A DNA stretch of 64,000 nucleotides from Micromonospora_I sp040659735 (lineage in GTDB: Bacteria > Actinomycetota > Actinomycetes > Mycobacteriales > Micromonosporaceae): assembly GCF_040659735.1 (NCBI RefSeq), contig NZ_JBFANZ010000008.1, positions 94,964 to 158,963 on the forward strand. Reading direction: 5' to 3'. The notes beneath the pieces are model-generated. The model searched no databases. It saw only the letters and a program-made list of their open reading frames with translations, and was not told the origin of the DNA. Position numbers and translations under genes: made by a program. Shown here piece after piece: positions 18,150 through 28,876 of the stretch. How positions within the stretch are numbered: position 1 is the stretch's first letter; every line of letters starts with the position of its first letter.

Positions 18150-20219
18150 ATGATCGAGCCCATCAGCCCCGAGCCGGTGCGGACGTGGGAGGCCGGGTAC
18201 ACGCCCGCGTATGTTTCCAACGGCCTCGTCGGGCTGCGCGTCTGCCCCGTGCCCCTGCTGGCCGGCGTGGCCACCGTCAACGGATTCGTCGGGATGGAGC
18301 CGCACACCGGCGTGGAGGGCTACGCCCAGGCCCCCTACCCGCTCGCCGGCAACCTGCGGATCGGTGACGCGTCGCTGGCGCAGTCCCCGGATCGGGCGGT
18401 GCTGCGCGAGCAGCGCTACGACTTCTCCTGCGGCGAGCTGCACACCATCTTCGACTTCCACGGCGACGGGGCGCGCGCCGAGGTGAGGAGCGTCATCTTC
18501 TGCAGCCGCACCCGCCCCACCATCGCCGTGCAGGAGCTCGAGCTCCGGGTGGACCGGGACTGCGAACTGGAGCTCGCGGTCGGACTGGAGCCGGAGGGCA
18601 CCCTCGGCAAGTGGCTTGAGCCGCCGCGCTGTCCACCCGACCACGCCGCCGCCGTCGACTGCGTGACGATGTGGGGCAGCCACGGAGACATGGGTTCCCT
18701 CGGGCTCGCCTACGGCACCGATTTCAGCGGCACGGACCAGGTGCGCCGCAGACTGAGCGAGCGGGCGGGGGGCGCCTCGTTCACCACGTACTCGTGGCGG
18801 GCGCAGGCGGGGGCGCGCTACCGCCTGCGCCATTTCACCAGCATGGTCTCCGACGCGTTCCATGAGCGTCCGATCCACGAGGCGGCCCGGCTGCTCACCG
18901 CCGCGGTCACGCGCGGCTGCGACGCGCTGCGGGTCGACAACCGCGAGGCCTGGACGGAGCTGTGGCGGGGGCGGCCGACTCTGATCGGCGCTCCGCCGCG
19001 CTGGCAACTGATGGTCGACGCCGCCTACTTCTACCTGCACAGCTCCGTGCACCGTTCGTCGCCGAGCAGCACGGCCCTGTTCGGGCTCTCCTCCTGGCCC
19101 GACTACCACTACTACCGCGGCCATGTCATGTGGGACGTTCCCGTGTTCGCCGTGCCGACCCTGCTGTTCACCTACCCCGAGGCCGCCCGCTCCGTCATGA
19201 CCTACCGCCACTCCCGCCTCTCCGGCGCCACGGCCAACGCCGACGCCCGCGGCTACACGGGGGCCCAGTACCCGTGGGAGAGCAGTCCGCGGTGGGGCCA
19301 GGAGGCCGCTCCGGTGGAGGTGCCGCATTCGTACACCGAAGAGCACGTCAGCATGGATGTCGCGCTCGAGTTCGCCAACTACGTGCACGCGACCGGTGAC
19401 TGGGGGTTCGCCGCCGACTACGCCTGGCCGGTGATGTCATCGGTCGCCCGATGGCTGGAGAGCAGAGTCGAGCGCACGGAGCACGGCTACGAGCTCCGCG
19501 GGGTCACCGGCATCGCGGAGACGCAGCACACGGTCAACAACAACGCGTTCGTCAACTACTCCGCGGCGCTCGCCCTGCGGAAGACGGCGGCGCTCGGCCG
19601 CGCGGTCGGCAAGACGGTCGACGAGCACTGGGAGACGATCGCCAACGGCCTCGTGTTCCCCATCAATCCGGAAACCGGGGTCATCCACAACCACGACAAC
19701 CACGATCCGTTCGAGGAGAAGGGTGAGACGCCGGAAGGCGCCGCCGTGCTCTTTCCGCTCGGGTACCCGATCGATCCGGAAACCGAGCGTCAGACGCTGG
19801 AATTCCACCTGCGCTCGGCCGACCGGTACGTGGGATCGCCGATGCTCTCGCCGATGCTCGGCGTCTACGCGGCGTGGCTCGGCGACCGCGACCGGGCCTT
19901 CGACCTGTTCGAGCGGGGTTACGCCGAGTTCGTCGTCGCGCCCTTCGACATGCCGACCGAATTCAGCCCGGCGCGGCACCCCGAGAAACCCCGCGCGGTC
20001 CCCTTCACCGCCAACCTGGGCGGCCTGCTGGCGTCCTGCCTCTACGGGCTCACCGGCCTGAAATTGAACGACGGCGACCCGACCACGTGGTGCGAACGGC
20101 CCATCATGATGCCGTGCGCCGGCGAGGTCATCCACGTCGAACGGCTCTGGGTCCGCGGACGGCCCGCCTCACTCACCGCCACCGACGGCGCCGACCGCGC
20201 CGAGCTCGTCTACCACTAG
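18150..20219 (+). CDS. Glycoside hydrolase family 65 protein (ATHL1/kojibiose phosphorylase-like)
   Basis: 689 residues from ATG 18150. It has the GH65 arrangement: an N-terminal beta-sandwich (1-260), a linker, then an (alpha/alpha)6 barrel with GHVMWDVPVF at 324-333 and GYTGAQYPWES at 368-378. A candidate general-acid glutamate is Glu457 in the segment IAETQHTVNNNAF. GH65 members are inverting phosphorylases or hydrolases of alpha-glucosides; this one is closest to hydrolases acting on glucosyl-galactosyl groups, so I leave the substrate open. GTG 18087 gives 21 more residues, but they are arginine/glycine-rich and unlike the family. No secretion signal is seen. Confidence 0.85.
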   Translation: MIEPISPEPVRTWEAGYTPAYVSNGLVGLRVCPVPLLAGVATVNGFVGMEPHTGVEGYAQAPYPLAGNLRIGDASLAQSPDRAVLREQRYDFSCGELHTIFDFHGDGARAEVRSVIFCSRTRPTIAVQELELRVDRDCELELAVGLEPEGTLGKWLEPPRCPPDHAAAVDCVTMWGSHGDMGSLGLAYGTDFSGTDQVRRRLSERAGGASFTTYSWRAQAGARYRLRHFTSMVSDAFHERPIHEAARLLTAAVTRGCDALRVDNREAWTELWRGRPTLIGAPPRWQLMVDAAYFYLHSSVHRSSPSSTALFGLSSWPDYHYYRGHVMWDVPVFAVPTLLFTYPEAARSVMTYRHSRLSGATANADARGYTGAQYPWESSPRWGQEAAPVEVPHSYTEEHVSMDVALEFANYVHATGDWGFAADYAWPVMSSVARWLESRVERTEHGYELRGVTGIAETQHTVNNNAFVNYSAALALRKTAALGRAVGKTVDEHWETIANGLVFPINPETGVIHNHDNHDPFEEKGETPEGAAVLFPLGYPIDPETERQTLEFHLRSADRYVGSPMLSPMLGVYAAWLGDRDRAFDLFERGYAEFVVAPFDMPTEFSPARHPEKPRAVPFTANLGGLLASCLYGLTGLKLNDGDPTTWCERPIMMPCAGEVIHVERLWVRGRPASLTATDGADRAELVYH

Positions 20220-20349
20220 CGCGTCCCGGCGTTCCGACGCCCGCGTGCCGGCCCGGTGCCCACGAAGATCCACGCCGGCATCCGCCCGGTGCCGGCGCAC
20301 CGTACGGGGTGCCGCGCGGTCGGGGGGAACGACAGGCAGGATGGAGGCC

Positions 20350-20925
20350 ATGACGCTCTCCCTGCCCATCGAAGCCGAGGCCAACGCGCTGCTCGGACGC
20401 CATCCGCTGTCGCTGTTGATCGGGATGGTGCTGGACCAGCAGATTCCGCTCGAGAAGGCGTTCTCCTCGCCGTACCACCTCGCGCAGCGGCTCGGTCACG
20501 AGCCGGACGCGCACGAGCTCGCCAACTGCGACCCGGAGGCGCTCACCGCGATCTTCAGTGAGCGGCCGGCGCTGCACCGCTTCCCGCGGTCGATGGCGGC
20601 GCGGGTGCAGGAGGTCTGCCGGATGCTGGTGGAGCGCTACGACGGGGAGGCGAGCCGGCTCTGGTCGGAGGCGGAGAACGGCAAGGAGCTGGTGAAGCGC
20701 ATCAGTGAGCTGCCGGGCTTCGGCAAGCAGAAGTCGCAGATCTTCGCCGCGCTGCTGGGCAAGCAGTTCGGCGTGCGGCCATCGGGGTGGCAGGAGGCCG
20801 CCGGTGTGTACGGCGAGCCGGGAGCGTACCGGTCGGTGGCCGACATCACGGATCAGGATTCGCTGGTCAAGGTCCGCACGTACAAGCAGCAGATGAAGGC
20901 GGCCGCGAAGGCGTCGGAGAGCTGA
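20350..20925 (+). CDS. HhH-GPD family base excision repair protein
   Basis: 191 residues. It resembles the small actinobacterial HhH-GPD proteins: LLIGMVLDQQIPLEKAF near the N-terminus and the helix-hairpin-helix LPGFGKQKSQIFAALLGKQFG at about 120-141. These proteins are related to 3-methyladenine and other DNA glycosylases. The catalytic aspartate usual after the HhH is not obvious in GVRPSGWQEAAG, so activity is uncertain. The start is ATG 20350 with GGAGG close upstream; ATG 20341 is the alternative. Confidence 0.85.
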   Translation: MTLSLPIEAEANALLGRHPLSLLIGMVLDQQIPLEKAFSSPYHLAQRLGHEPDAHELANCDPEALTAIFSERPALHRFPRSMAARVQEVCRMLVERYDGEASRLWSEAENGKELVKRISELPGFGKQKSQIFAALLGKQFGVRPSGWQEAAGVYGEPGAYRSVADITDQDSLVKVRTYKQQMKAAAKASES

Positions 20926-21118
20926 CTCAGGCCGCCGTGGGGCGTTGAGCCAGTGCGCCGAGGGCGCGTCGGACGTCCGCCAGGGAGACGGTCGCGGCCC
21001 TCGTGAAACTGCCTGATCGCGTCGTCTCGAACGCGGCGGGACCGGAAACGATTTCACGGCTGATCTGGGTGTTCCGTCGGGGGAGTGCGAGGATGGACGG
21101 CAGCCGAGGAGGACCGTC

Positions 21119-21472
21119 GTGAAGCGACAGGCACACCAGCCGACCCTGATCACCGACGCCGCCCGCAGCCAGGACGAGCAGCTGCGCAGTCGTCAGGTGC
21201 GCTACATCGTGATGATGTCGATCCGGGCGGCCTGCCTGATCGTGGGGGCGATCCTGGTCTCCGTCAACGCGCCCCTGCTCTGGCTCTGGCTCCCGCTCTG
21301 CGCGGTCGGGATGATCCTGATCCCGTGGCTGGCGGTCATGCTCGCCAACGACGGGCCGCCCAAGGAGAAGCACCGGCTGTCCCGGACGCACCGGCAGGGC
21401 GCCGCCCCCATGGCGCTGCCCAGCCAGCCCACCGGCCGTGCGCCGGGTCGCACCATCGACCCGGAGCCGTGA
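21119..21472 (+). CDS. DUF3099 membrane protein
   Basis: 117 residues with two transmembrane segments (about 30-49 and 52-74) and the DUF3099 opening QPTLITDAARSQDEQL. The C-terminal tail is basic and disordered. The role is unknown; homologues occur across actinobacteria in this neighbourhood. The start GTG 21119 follows GAGGAGGA. It is convergent with the pseudouridine kinase gene. Confidence 0.88.
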   Translation: MKRQAHQPTLITDAARSQDEQLRSRQVRYIVMMSIRAACLIVGAILVSVNAPLLWLWLPLCAVGMILIPWLAVMLANDGPPKEKHRLSRTHRQGAAPMALPSQPTGRAPGRTIDPEP

Positions 21473-21497
21473 GACGCGCGGTCCCGACCCGAAGCGG

Positions 21498-22433
21498 CTA
21501 GCGGGGCGTGGGGCGCGCGCCCATGGTCGAGACCGCGACCGCGCCGAGTTCCCCGGCCCGCCGCAGCGCCTCCACCGGCTCCGCGCCGGCGATCCAGGCC
21601 GCCAGCAGGCCGGCCGCGAAGGCGTCTCCCGCGCCGGTCGCGTCGACCACCGGCACCCGCCGCGCCGGCAACTCGGTCACCACGCCGGTCGGCTCGGCCC
21701 AGACCGCCCCGTCGCCGGCCCGCTTCACCACCACGTGCCGGGCCACCCCGCGTAGCGCGCGGGCCCGCCGCACGGCCGCGCTGGGCCCGTCGGCGAGGAG
21801 CGCGGTGCCGGTCAGTGCGGCCGCCTCGTCGGTGTTGGCGATCAGGAGGTCGACTCCCCGTACCCATTGCAGGAACGTGGCGGCCCCGACCTGCCGCAGC
21901 GGCTCCGCCGAGGCCGCGTCGACGCTGGTGGTGAGTCCGTGCCGGCGGGCGGCGGCGAGCGCGTGCCGCCCGGCGGCCCGGGACGCCCGGTCCAGCAGCG
22001 TGTAGCCGGAGAGGTGCAGGTGGGCGGCGTCCGGCGTGGCGGCGAGCGCGCGGTCCACGTCCGCCGGCTCCAGTTTCAGGTTCGCGCCGCGGTCCGTGAT
22101 CATGGACCGGTCGCCGTCGTGGGCGAGCACGATCACCGTCCCGGTCGGCGCGTCCGGGCAGCGGCGCACGGCGCAGTCCACGCCCGCGTCGGTCAACTCG
22201 GCGATCCGCGCCTGCCCCGCCTCGTCCGCGCCGATCGCCGCGACGAGCGTCACCTCACGGCCCTGCCAGCCGAGCCACGCCGCCGTGTTGGCGGCTTGGC
22301 CGCCGCCGGTCAGCCGGACGTCGGCGCGGGTGTCGGAGCCGGGCGAGAGCGTCCCGGCGAGCACGGCGAGGACGTCGGTGACCACGTCACCGACGACCAC
22401 GATCCGCTGCCGGGGCGGCTCCTCCTCGTGCAT
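21498..22433 (-). CDS. psuK: PfkB family kinase, probable pseudouridine kinase
   Basis: 311 residues of the ribokinase/PfkB family. The N-terminal nucleoside-binding motif is LTGGGQAANTAAWL and the C-terminal phosphate signature VVDATGAGDAFAAG contains the catalytic aspartate. The sequence alone does not fix the substrate, but the gene lies 7 bases downstream of psuG. PsuK phosphorylates pseudouridine to the 5'-phosphate that PsuG then cleaves. Together they salvage uracil from modified RNA. The start is ATG 22433. Confidence 0.85.
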   Translation of the reverse strand: MHEEEPPRQRIVVVGDVVTDVLAVLAGTLSPGSDTRADVRLTGGGQAANTAAWLGWQGREVTLVAAIGADEAGQARIAELTDAGVDCAVRRCPDAPTGTVIVLAHDGDRSMITDRGANLKLEPADVDRALAATPDAAHLHLSGYTLLDRASRAAGRHALAAARRHGLTTSVDAASAEPLRQVGAATFLQWVRGVDLLIANTDEAAALTGTALLADGPSAAVRRARALRGVARHVVVKRAGDGAVWAEPTGVVTELPARRVPVVDATGAGDAFAAGLLAAWIAGAEPVEALRRAGELGAVAVSTMGARPTPR

Positions 22434-22440
22434 CGCGCGG

Positions 22441-23379
22441 TCAGGCCGCGGCGGCGACGGCGATCCGTCCGGCCAGCTCCGCGTTGCGCAGGATGATCCG
22501 GACGTTCACCGCGAGGCTGCGGCCCTCGGTCGCCGAGTGGAAGTGGGCGAGCAGGAACGGCGTCACAGCCTTGCCCGTCACGCCATCCCGAGCCAGCATC
22601 GCCAGCCCGTCGGCGAGCGTCCGGTCGTGCAGCGCCGGGTCGAGCTGCTCGTCGGCCGGGAGGGGGTTCGCCACCACCAGGCCGCCGCGGAGCACGCCCT
22701 GCTCCCGCCGTGCGCGCAGCGCGGTCGCCACCTGTTCGGGCGAGTCGAGGGACCAGTCGAGGTCGAAGCCGCCGTCGGTGATGAAGAAGCCCGGGAAGCG
22801 GCGGGTGCGGTAGCCCACCACCGCCACCCCGAGGGTCTCCAGCCGCTCCAGCGTGGCGCCCACGTCGAGGATCGACTTCACGCCGGCGCACACGACCGCG
22901 ATCGGCGTCCGGGCCAGGGTGATCAGGTCCGCGGACTCGTCGAAGCTCTGCGCCGCCTCCCGGTGCACCCCGCCGAGCCCGCCGGTGGCGAACACGCCGA
23001 TCCCGGCGGCGGCGGCGACGGCGCTGGTCGCCGCGACGGTGGTCGCGCCGTCGACGCCGGCGGCAGCCGCGACGGCGAGGTCGCGGACGGAGAGTTTGGC
23101 CACCCCGTCGGCGGAGGCGAGCCGGGTGAGTTCGGTGTCGTCGAGACCGACGATGAGACGTCCACCGACCATGCCGATGGTCGCGGGCACCGCGCCGGTC
23201 GCGCGGACCGCCGCCTCGATCTCGCGGGCGACGCGCAGGTTGTCGGGACGGGGCAGTCCGTGCGACACGATGGTGCTTTCCAGCGCGACGATCGGCCGCC
23301 CGTCGCGGCGGGCGTCGGCGACCTCGGCGCCGTACTGGATGCGGTGGTCGGCGGCGGCCGGCAGGGGGGACTCGTTCAC
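22441..23379 (-). CDS. psuG: Pseudouridine-5'-phosphate glycosidase
   Basis: About 312 residues, full length for the family. It cleaves the C-glycosidic bond of pseudouridine 5'-phosphate to uracil and ribose 5-phosphate (reversible). Visible signatures are VALESTIVSHGLPRPDN, the glycine-rich VAATSAVAAAAGI and FATGGLGGVHR, and VVCAGVKSILDVGATLE containing the conserved lysine. The start is uncertain: ATG 23385 and GTG 23379 are both possible. I favour 23379 because TACGGT lies 7 bases before it, giving a leaderless mRNA. It is divergent from the DUF3039 gene. Confidence 0.93.
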   Translation of the reverse strand: MNESPLPAAADHRIQYGAEVADARRDGRPIVALESTIVSHGLPRPDNLRVAREIEAAVRATGAVPATIGMVGGRLIVGLDDTELTRLASADGVAKLSVRDLAVAAAAGVDGATTVAATSAVAAAAGIGVFATGGLGGVHREAAQSFDESADLITLARTPIAVVCAGVKSILDVGATLERLETLGVAVVGYRTRRFPGFFITDGGFDLDWSLDSPEQVATALRARREQGVLRGGLVVANPLPADEQLDPALHDRTLADGLAMLARDGVTGKAVTPFLLAHFHSATEGRSLAVNVRIILRNAELAGRIAVAAAA

Positions 23380-23386
23380 GATCATT

Positions 23387-23392
23387 ACCGTA
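23387..23392 (-). promoter_or_regulatory. Candidate -10 box of leaderless psuG mRNA
   Basis: On the minus strand TACGGT stands 7 bases before GTG 23379, without a Shine-Dalgarno sequence. It would set the psuG start two codons inside the ATG at 23385. Confidence 0.4.
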
Positions 23393-23470
23393 CGGGTTCG
23401 CGCCGACCCGTCCTGCGGTGGACCACCGTCGGTGAAGCTGCCAGACTGGAAGGCTGGAGGTGTTACCGAC

Positions 23471-23689
23471 GTGAGCACAGAGGTCCTGGAGCGTCCGGAG
23501 CTGAAGGACGCCGATACCGGTCCAGAGATGTTCCACTACGTCCGCAAAGAGAAGATCGCCGAGAGCGCGGTCATGGGGAATTACGTCGTCGCCCTCTGCG
23601 GCGAGCAGTTCCCCGTCACCAAGGCGGCCAAGCCGGGCTCGCCGGTCTGCCCGGCCTGCAAGGAGATCTACGAGTCCATGCGCGGCTGA
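23471..23689 (+). CDS. DUF3039 family protein
   Basis: 72 residues. The family signature is clear: FHYVRKEKIAESAVMGNYVV, a first cysteine in VALCGEQF, then PVCPACKEIYESM with CxxC. The three cysteines suggest a small zinc-ribbon-like site. It is an actinobacterial core protein of unknown function. The start GTG 23471 lies ten bases after GGAGG. It is divergent from psuG and followed by the TRIC-type channel gene. Confidence 0.9.
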   Translation: MSTEVLERPELKDADTGPEMFHYVRKEKIAESAVMGNYVVALCGEQFPVTKAAKPGSPVCPACKEIYESMRG

Positions 23690-23713
23690 GCCTCTGCCCC
23701 GCGCCGCGGCGCG

Positions 23714-23719
23714 TAGCCT
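23714..23719 (+). promoter_or_regulatory. Candidate -10 box of leaderless TRIC-channel mRNA
   Basis: TAGCCT lies exactly 6 bases before GTG 23726. The sequence between is GCGGCG with no ribosome binding site. Confidence 0.5.
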
Positions 23720-23725
23720 GCGGCG

Positions 23726-24448
23726 GTGAGCACCTCCACCGCCCTGCTGACCGCTGATCTGGTCGGGGTTGCCGTCTTCGCGGCCTCCGGCGCGTCCGCC
23801 GCGGTGGTCAAACGGCTCGACCTGTTCGGCGTCGTCTTCGTCGGCTTCGTCGCGGCGCTCGGCGGCGGGATCCTGCGCGATCTCGTCATCGGGGAGGTGC
23901 CGCCGTTGGCCTTCGCCGACTGGCGTTACGCCGCCGCCGCCGCGCTCGCGTCGACCGCCGTCTTCTGGCTGCACCCGCAGCTGGCCCGGCTGCGCCGTAC
24001 CGTGCTCGTACTCGACGCCGCCGGTCTCGGCCTCTTCACCGTCACCGGGACGCTCAAGGCGCTCGGCGCCGGCGTGCCCCCGCTCGGCACCTGCGTCATC
24101 GGCATGCTCACCGCGATCGGCGGTGGGCTCGGCCGGGACCTGCTCACCGGCGAGATCCCGGTCGTGCTGCGTCGCGAGATCTACGCGGTGGCCGCGCTCG
24201 CCGGCTCGGTCGCGGTGGTCGCGCTGGAATTCACCGGGTACGCCGGGCCGGTGTCGTTGGCGGCCGCCGTGCTGCTCGTCTTCGGGGTGCGGGTGGTCGC
24301 CCTGCAACGGAAGTGGTCGGCGCCGGTCGCGATGGAGCGGGGGCTGCGCCGCCGACTGACCGAGGACCGTGCCCACGAGGGCGGCTCGTCCGGGGGTTAT
24401 CGCCGCGGCGACGACGGTGCGACCGGTCCCGGAGCGGGCCAGGTGTGA
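23726..24448 (+). CDS. Trimeric intracellular cation (TRIC) channel family protein
   Basis: 240 residues with about seven hydrophobic segments and the duplicated UPF0126/TRIC motif: GGGILRD near 51 and GGGLGRD near 132, one in each repeat half. Prokaryotic TRIC proteins are potassium-permeable channels in the inner membrane. The C-terminal 40 residues are a basic, glycine-rich cytosolic tail. The start GTG 23726 lies 6 bases after a TAGCCT box, suggesting a leaderless mRNA. Confidence 0.9.
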   Translation: MSTSTALLTADLVGVAVFAASGASAAVVKRLDLFGVVFVGFVAALGGGILRDLVIGEVPPLAFADWRYAAAAALASTAVFWLHPQLARLRRTVLVLDAAGLGLFTVTGTLKALGAGVPPLGTCVIGMLTAIGGGLGRDLLTGEIPVVLRREIYAVAALAGSVAVVALEFTGYAGPVSLAAAVLLVFGVRVVALQRKWSAPVAMERGLRRRLTEDRAHEGGSSGGYRRGDDGATGPGAGQV

Positions 24449-24618
24449 GCAGGCGCTCGCGCGGTGTTGCGGGGGTCCGACGGTCCGGCGCGGCTATGCT
24501 GAGACGGCCTTCGCGCGCCATCGGTCGCGGGGGCGTTTTCATGGGCTGCGGCTGACCGTCCCGCGTCGTCGTTGAGCAGAATGTCCGCCCCCGTGGTGGT
24601 CGGAAGGAGCGTCTCGGT

Positions 24619-26340
24619 TTGGGTGCCCAACTGCCGGCAATCGACACCTTCCCGCCGCTGCGCGCCTGGCAGCGCAAGGCGCTGGTCGAATACCTGCGGC
24701 GGCGCTCCGAGGATTTCATGGCGGTCGCGACCCCCGGCGCGGGTAAGACCACGTTCGCCCTGCGCATCGCCGCCGAGCTGCTCGCCGACGGCACCGTCGA
24801 GGCGCTCACCGTGGTCGCACCGACCGAGCACCTGAAGACCCAGTGGGCCCAGGCCGCGGCGCGGATCGGCATCCAGCTCGACTCGGGCTTCCGCAACGCC
24901 GACGTGCACTCCTCGGCCGACTTCCACGGCGCCGTCGTCACCTACGCCCAGGTCGGCGTGGCCCCGCAGGTGCACCGTCGGCGCACGATGACGCGGCGCA
25001 CCATGGTCATCCTCGACGAGGTGCACCACGCCGGTGACTCCCGCTCGTGGGGGGACGGCGTCAAGGCCGCGTTCGAGCCGGCCGTGCGCCGGCTGATGCT
25101 CACCGGTACGCCGTTCCGCTCCGACGACAATCCCATCCCGTTCGTCACGTACGAGCGCGGCGGCGACGGGCTGCAGCGCTCCCGCGCCGACTCGATCTAC
25201 GGGTACGCCGACGCGCTACGCGAGGGCGTCGTCCGTCCCGTCATCTTCCTCGCCTACTCCGGCGAGACCCGTTGGCGCACCAGCGCCGGCGACGAGCTCG
25301 CCGCCCGGTTGGGTGAGCCGATGACGCAGGACGTCGTCGCGCAGGCCTGGCGTACCGCCCTCGACCCCGCCGGCGACTGGATGCCGCAGGTGTTGCGCGC
25401 GGCGGACGCCCGGCTGCAGCACCTGCGCACGGGCGGCATGGCCGACGCCGGGGGCCTGATCATCGCCACCGACCAGCAGGCGGCGCGGGCGTACGGCCGG
25501 CTCGTCGAGCGGATCACCGGGGAGAAGGCCGTGGTGGTCCTCTCCGACGATGACGGCGCCTCCGCGCGGATCGCCGAATTCGCCGCCTCCAACCAGCGTT
25601 GGCTCGTTGCGGTCCGGATGGTTTCCGAAGGGGTCGACATCCCGCGCCTGGCGGTCGGCGTCTACGCGACGAGCGCCTCCACGCCCCTCTACTTCGCGCA
25701 GGCGATCGGGCGTTTCGTCCGGGCCCGGCGGCCGGGGGAGACCGCGACGGTCTTCGTGCCGAGCGTGCCCCACCTGCTCGGTCTCGCCAGCGAGATGGAG
25801 GCGGAGCGGGACCACGTGCTCGGCGCGCCGAAGCAGCGCGACGGCTTCGACGACGACCTGCTGGAGCGGGCGCAGCGCAACGAGAAGGCCAGCGGCGAGC
25901 TGGAGAAGCGTTTCGAGGCGCTCTCCGCCACGGCCGAACTCGACCAGGTGATCTTCGACGGCGCGACCTTCGGCACGGCCGCGCAGTCGGGCACGCCCGA
26001 GGAGGAGGAGTATCTCGGGTTGCCGGGGCTGCTCACCGCCGACCAGGTTGCCGTCCTGCTCAACAAGCGTCAGGCCGAGCAGTTGGCCGCTCAGCGCCGC
26101 CGTCGCAGCGAAACGCCGACGTCCGCCCCGACGCAGCCGGCCGGCCCACGTACGGCGGCAGAGCGCCGTATCGTGCTGCGCCGTCAGCTCAACGCGCTGG
26201 TGGCGGCGCACCACCACCGCACCGGCCTGCCGCACGGAAAGATCCACGCGGAGCTGCGCCGGCTGTGTGGTGGTCCGCCGAGCGCCCAGGCCACGATCGA
26301 GCAGCTCGAAGAACGTATCGCGACCGTTCAGACGTTCTGA
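24619..26340 (+). CDS. DEAD/DEAH-box (SSL2-like) helicase
   Basis: 573 residues, superfamily 2. Motif I is ATPGAGKTT (37-45), motif II DEVHH (133-137), motif III TGTPFRSD and motif VI QAIGRFVRARR near 367. The two RecA folds span about 15-400. The C-terminal 170 residues are charged, with a possible coiled coil around 420-460, and conserved among actinobacterial homologues. Such stand-alone helicases resemble XPB/SSL2 and type III restriction helicases; the substrate is unknown. No nuclease domain or modification partner is nearby. The start TTG 24619 lies 9 bases after GGAAGGAG. Confidence 0.9.
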   Translation: MGAQLPAIDTFPPLRAWQRKALVEYLRRRSEDFMAVATPGAGKTTFALRIAAELLADGTVEALTVVAPTEHLKTQWAQAAARIGIQLDSGFRNADVHSSADFHGAVVTYAQVGVAPQVHRRRTMTRRTMVILDEVHHAGDSRSWGDGVKAAFEPAVRRLMLTGTPFRSDDNPIPFVTYERGGDGLQRSRADSIYGYADALREGVVRPVIFLAYSGETRWRTSAGDELAARLGEPMTQDVVAQAWRTALDPAGDWMPQVLRAADARLQHLRTGGMADAGGLIIATDQQAARAYGRLVERITGEKAVVVLSDDDGASARIAEFAASNQRWLVAVRMVSEGVDIPRLAVGVYATSASTPLYFAQAIGRFVRARRPGETATVFVPSVPHLLGLASEMEAERDHVLGAPKQRDGFDDDLLERAQRNEKASGELEKRFEALSATAELDQVIFDGATFGTAAQSGTPEEEEYLGLPGLLTADQVAVLLNKRQAEQLAAQRRRRSETPTSAPTQPAGPRTAAERRIVLRRQLNALVAAHHHRTGLPHGKIHAELRRLCGGPPSAQATIEQLEERIATVQTF

Positions 26341-26413
26341 CCGTCCCCCGCCCCGCCCGACCGCGCCGCCGGCGACCGCCCTCGCTCCGGGCGTTCGGTG
26401 CGGCAACGACGAA

Positions 26414-26456
26414 GCCGGCCGGCGGCGTCCCCCGCAGGGGAACGCCGCCGGCCGGC
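26414..26456. terminator. Bidirectional terminator hairpin
   Basis: Perfect 15-base arms (GCCGGCCGGCGGCGT and its complement) with a 13-base loop lie between the convergent helicase and DUF7455 genes. Confidence 0.88.
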
Positions 26457-26473
26457 TATGTCGATGGAACTGT

Positions 26474-26704
26474 TTAATTTGCCATCAGATCGGCGCCACG
26501 CCAGGTGAACTCCGGGTCGGCCTTGAACTGCACCGCGATCTTCACGAGATCGTTGGCGTACTTGTTCGCGTGGTGTCCACAGAACACCAGCTCACTGCCA
26601 CCCGCCAGTGTCACCCGCAGCTTGCCGGCCGCGTTGCACCGGTCGCACCGTTCATCGGCAGCTAGGGAAGCCGCCGTTGCCGGCGGCGTGAGGGTCGGGG
26701 TCAT
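26474..26704 (-). CDS. DUF7455-type small zinc-ribbon protein
   Basis: 76 residues. Two metal-ligand pairs are visible, CDRC and CGHH, with LRVTLAGGSELVF between, giving a compact zinc ribbon as in the DUF7455 family. The function is unknown; homologues lie close to the principal sigma gene in many actinobacteria. ATG 26704 is chosen because a strong AGAGGAGGAAGG site precedes it; an upstream ATG at 26761 lacks one. Confidence 0.88.
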   Translation of the reverse strand: MTPTLTPPATAASLAADERCDRCNAAGKLRVTLAGGSELVFCGHHANKYANDLVKIAVQFKADPEFTWRGADLMAN

Positions 26705-26948
26705 CGCCTTCCTCCTCTGGTCGTCACCGATGAACACACTCGTCGGTCGTTGCTCACCCATCGTCCAACACCCGTGAAGGGTGCTGCCTTCCCAATGTGC
26801 CCTCGGGGGACCGAGGTCACACGTGGTAGGGACAGTGTGCCGTGCACCAAGGGTGCCACGTCAACGATCACAACTGCACATCCGCCGGATCAGTTCGCGG
26901 TGATCTACATGTGGTGATCAAAGCGACACGTTCGGTTGACGAAATGGA

Positions 26949-28532
<1,584 letters not shown>

Positions 28533-28876
28533 GAATGACCTTCCGGAGGCGAAGAGCGAGCACGGCCGGACCGGCCACCGCAGCGCGGAGCGACGTGCCG
28601 GTGTGAATTGGGCCCCCGTGTCTCGGACCAACCGGGTTGTCGGCGATCCGTGGCGCAAGGGTAGGCGTGAATTGTAACGCCGTCTGCGGCGATCATCCTG
28701 CGTCGCACGCCGTAGGTGACGGCTGGGGCCCACCGAGCGGGAACGAACCTGAACTTTGAAAGGATATAACCGCTGCCAGGTGGGGGAGGGGCGTACCGTC
28801 CGGCCGGCTGAGGCCGACGGTTCGACGCGCCGGAAAACCGGGCGGTCCGGGGCGGAAAGGGGACGTGGAGCCACGC
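28533..28876. other. Divergent intergenic region between sigA and the inositol phosphatase gene
   Basis: 344 bases with no credible gene. It is less GC-rich around 28755-28775 (CTTTGAAAGGATATAACC), the likely promoter area for the + strand gene. A minus-strand TACAAT near 28671 is a candidate -10 for sigA. I see no riboswitch or long hairpin. Confidence 0.5.
28671..28676 (-). promoter_or_regulatory. Candidate -10 element of sigA
   Basis: On the minus strand TACAAT occurs about 140 bases before the sigA start, in an otherwise GC-rich stretch. No clear -35 box is seen at 16-18 bases, so this is tentative. Confidence 0.3.

Noticed and set aside
24619..26340. Phage-defence or restriction system built on the helicase
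   Set aside because: There is no nuclease domain, methyltransferase partner or other defence gene adjacent. The gene looks like a chromosomal core helicase.
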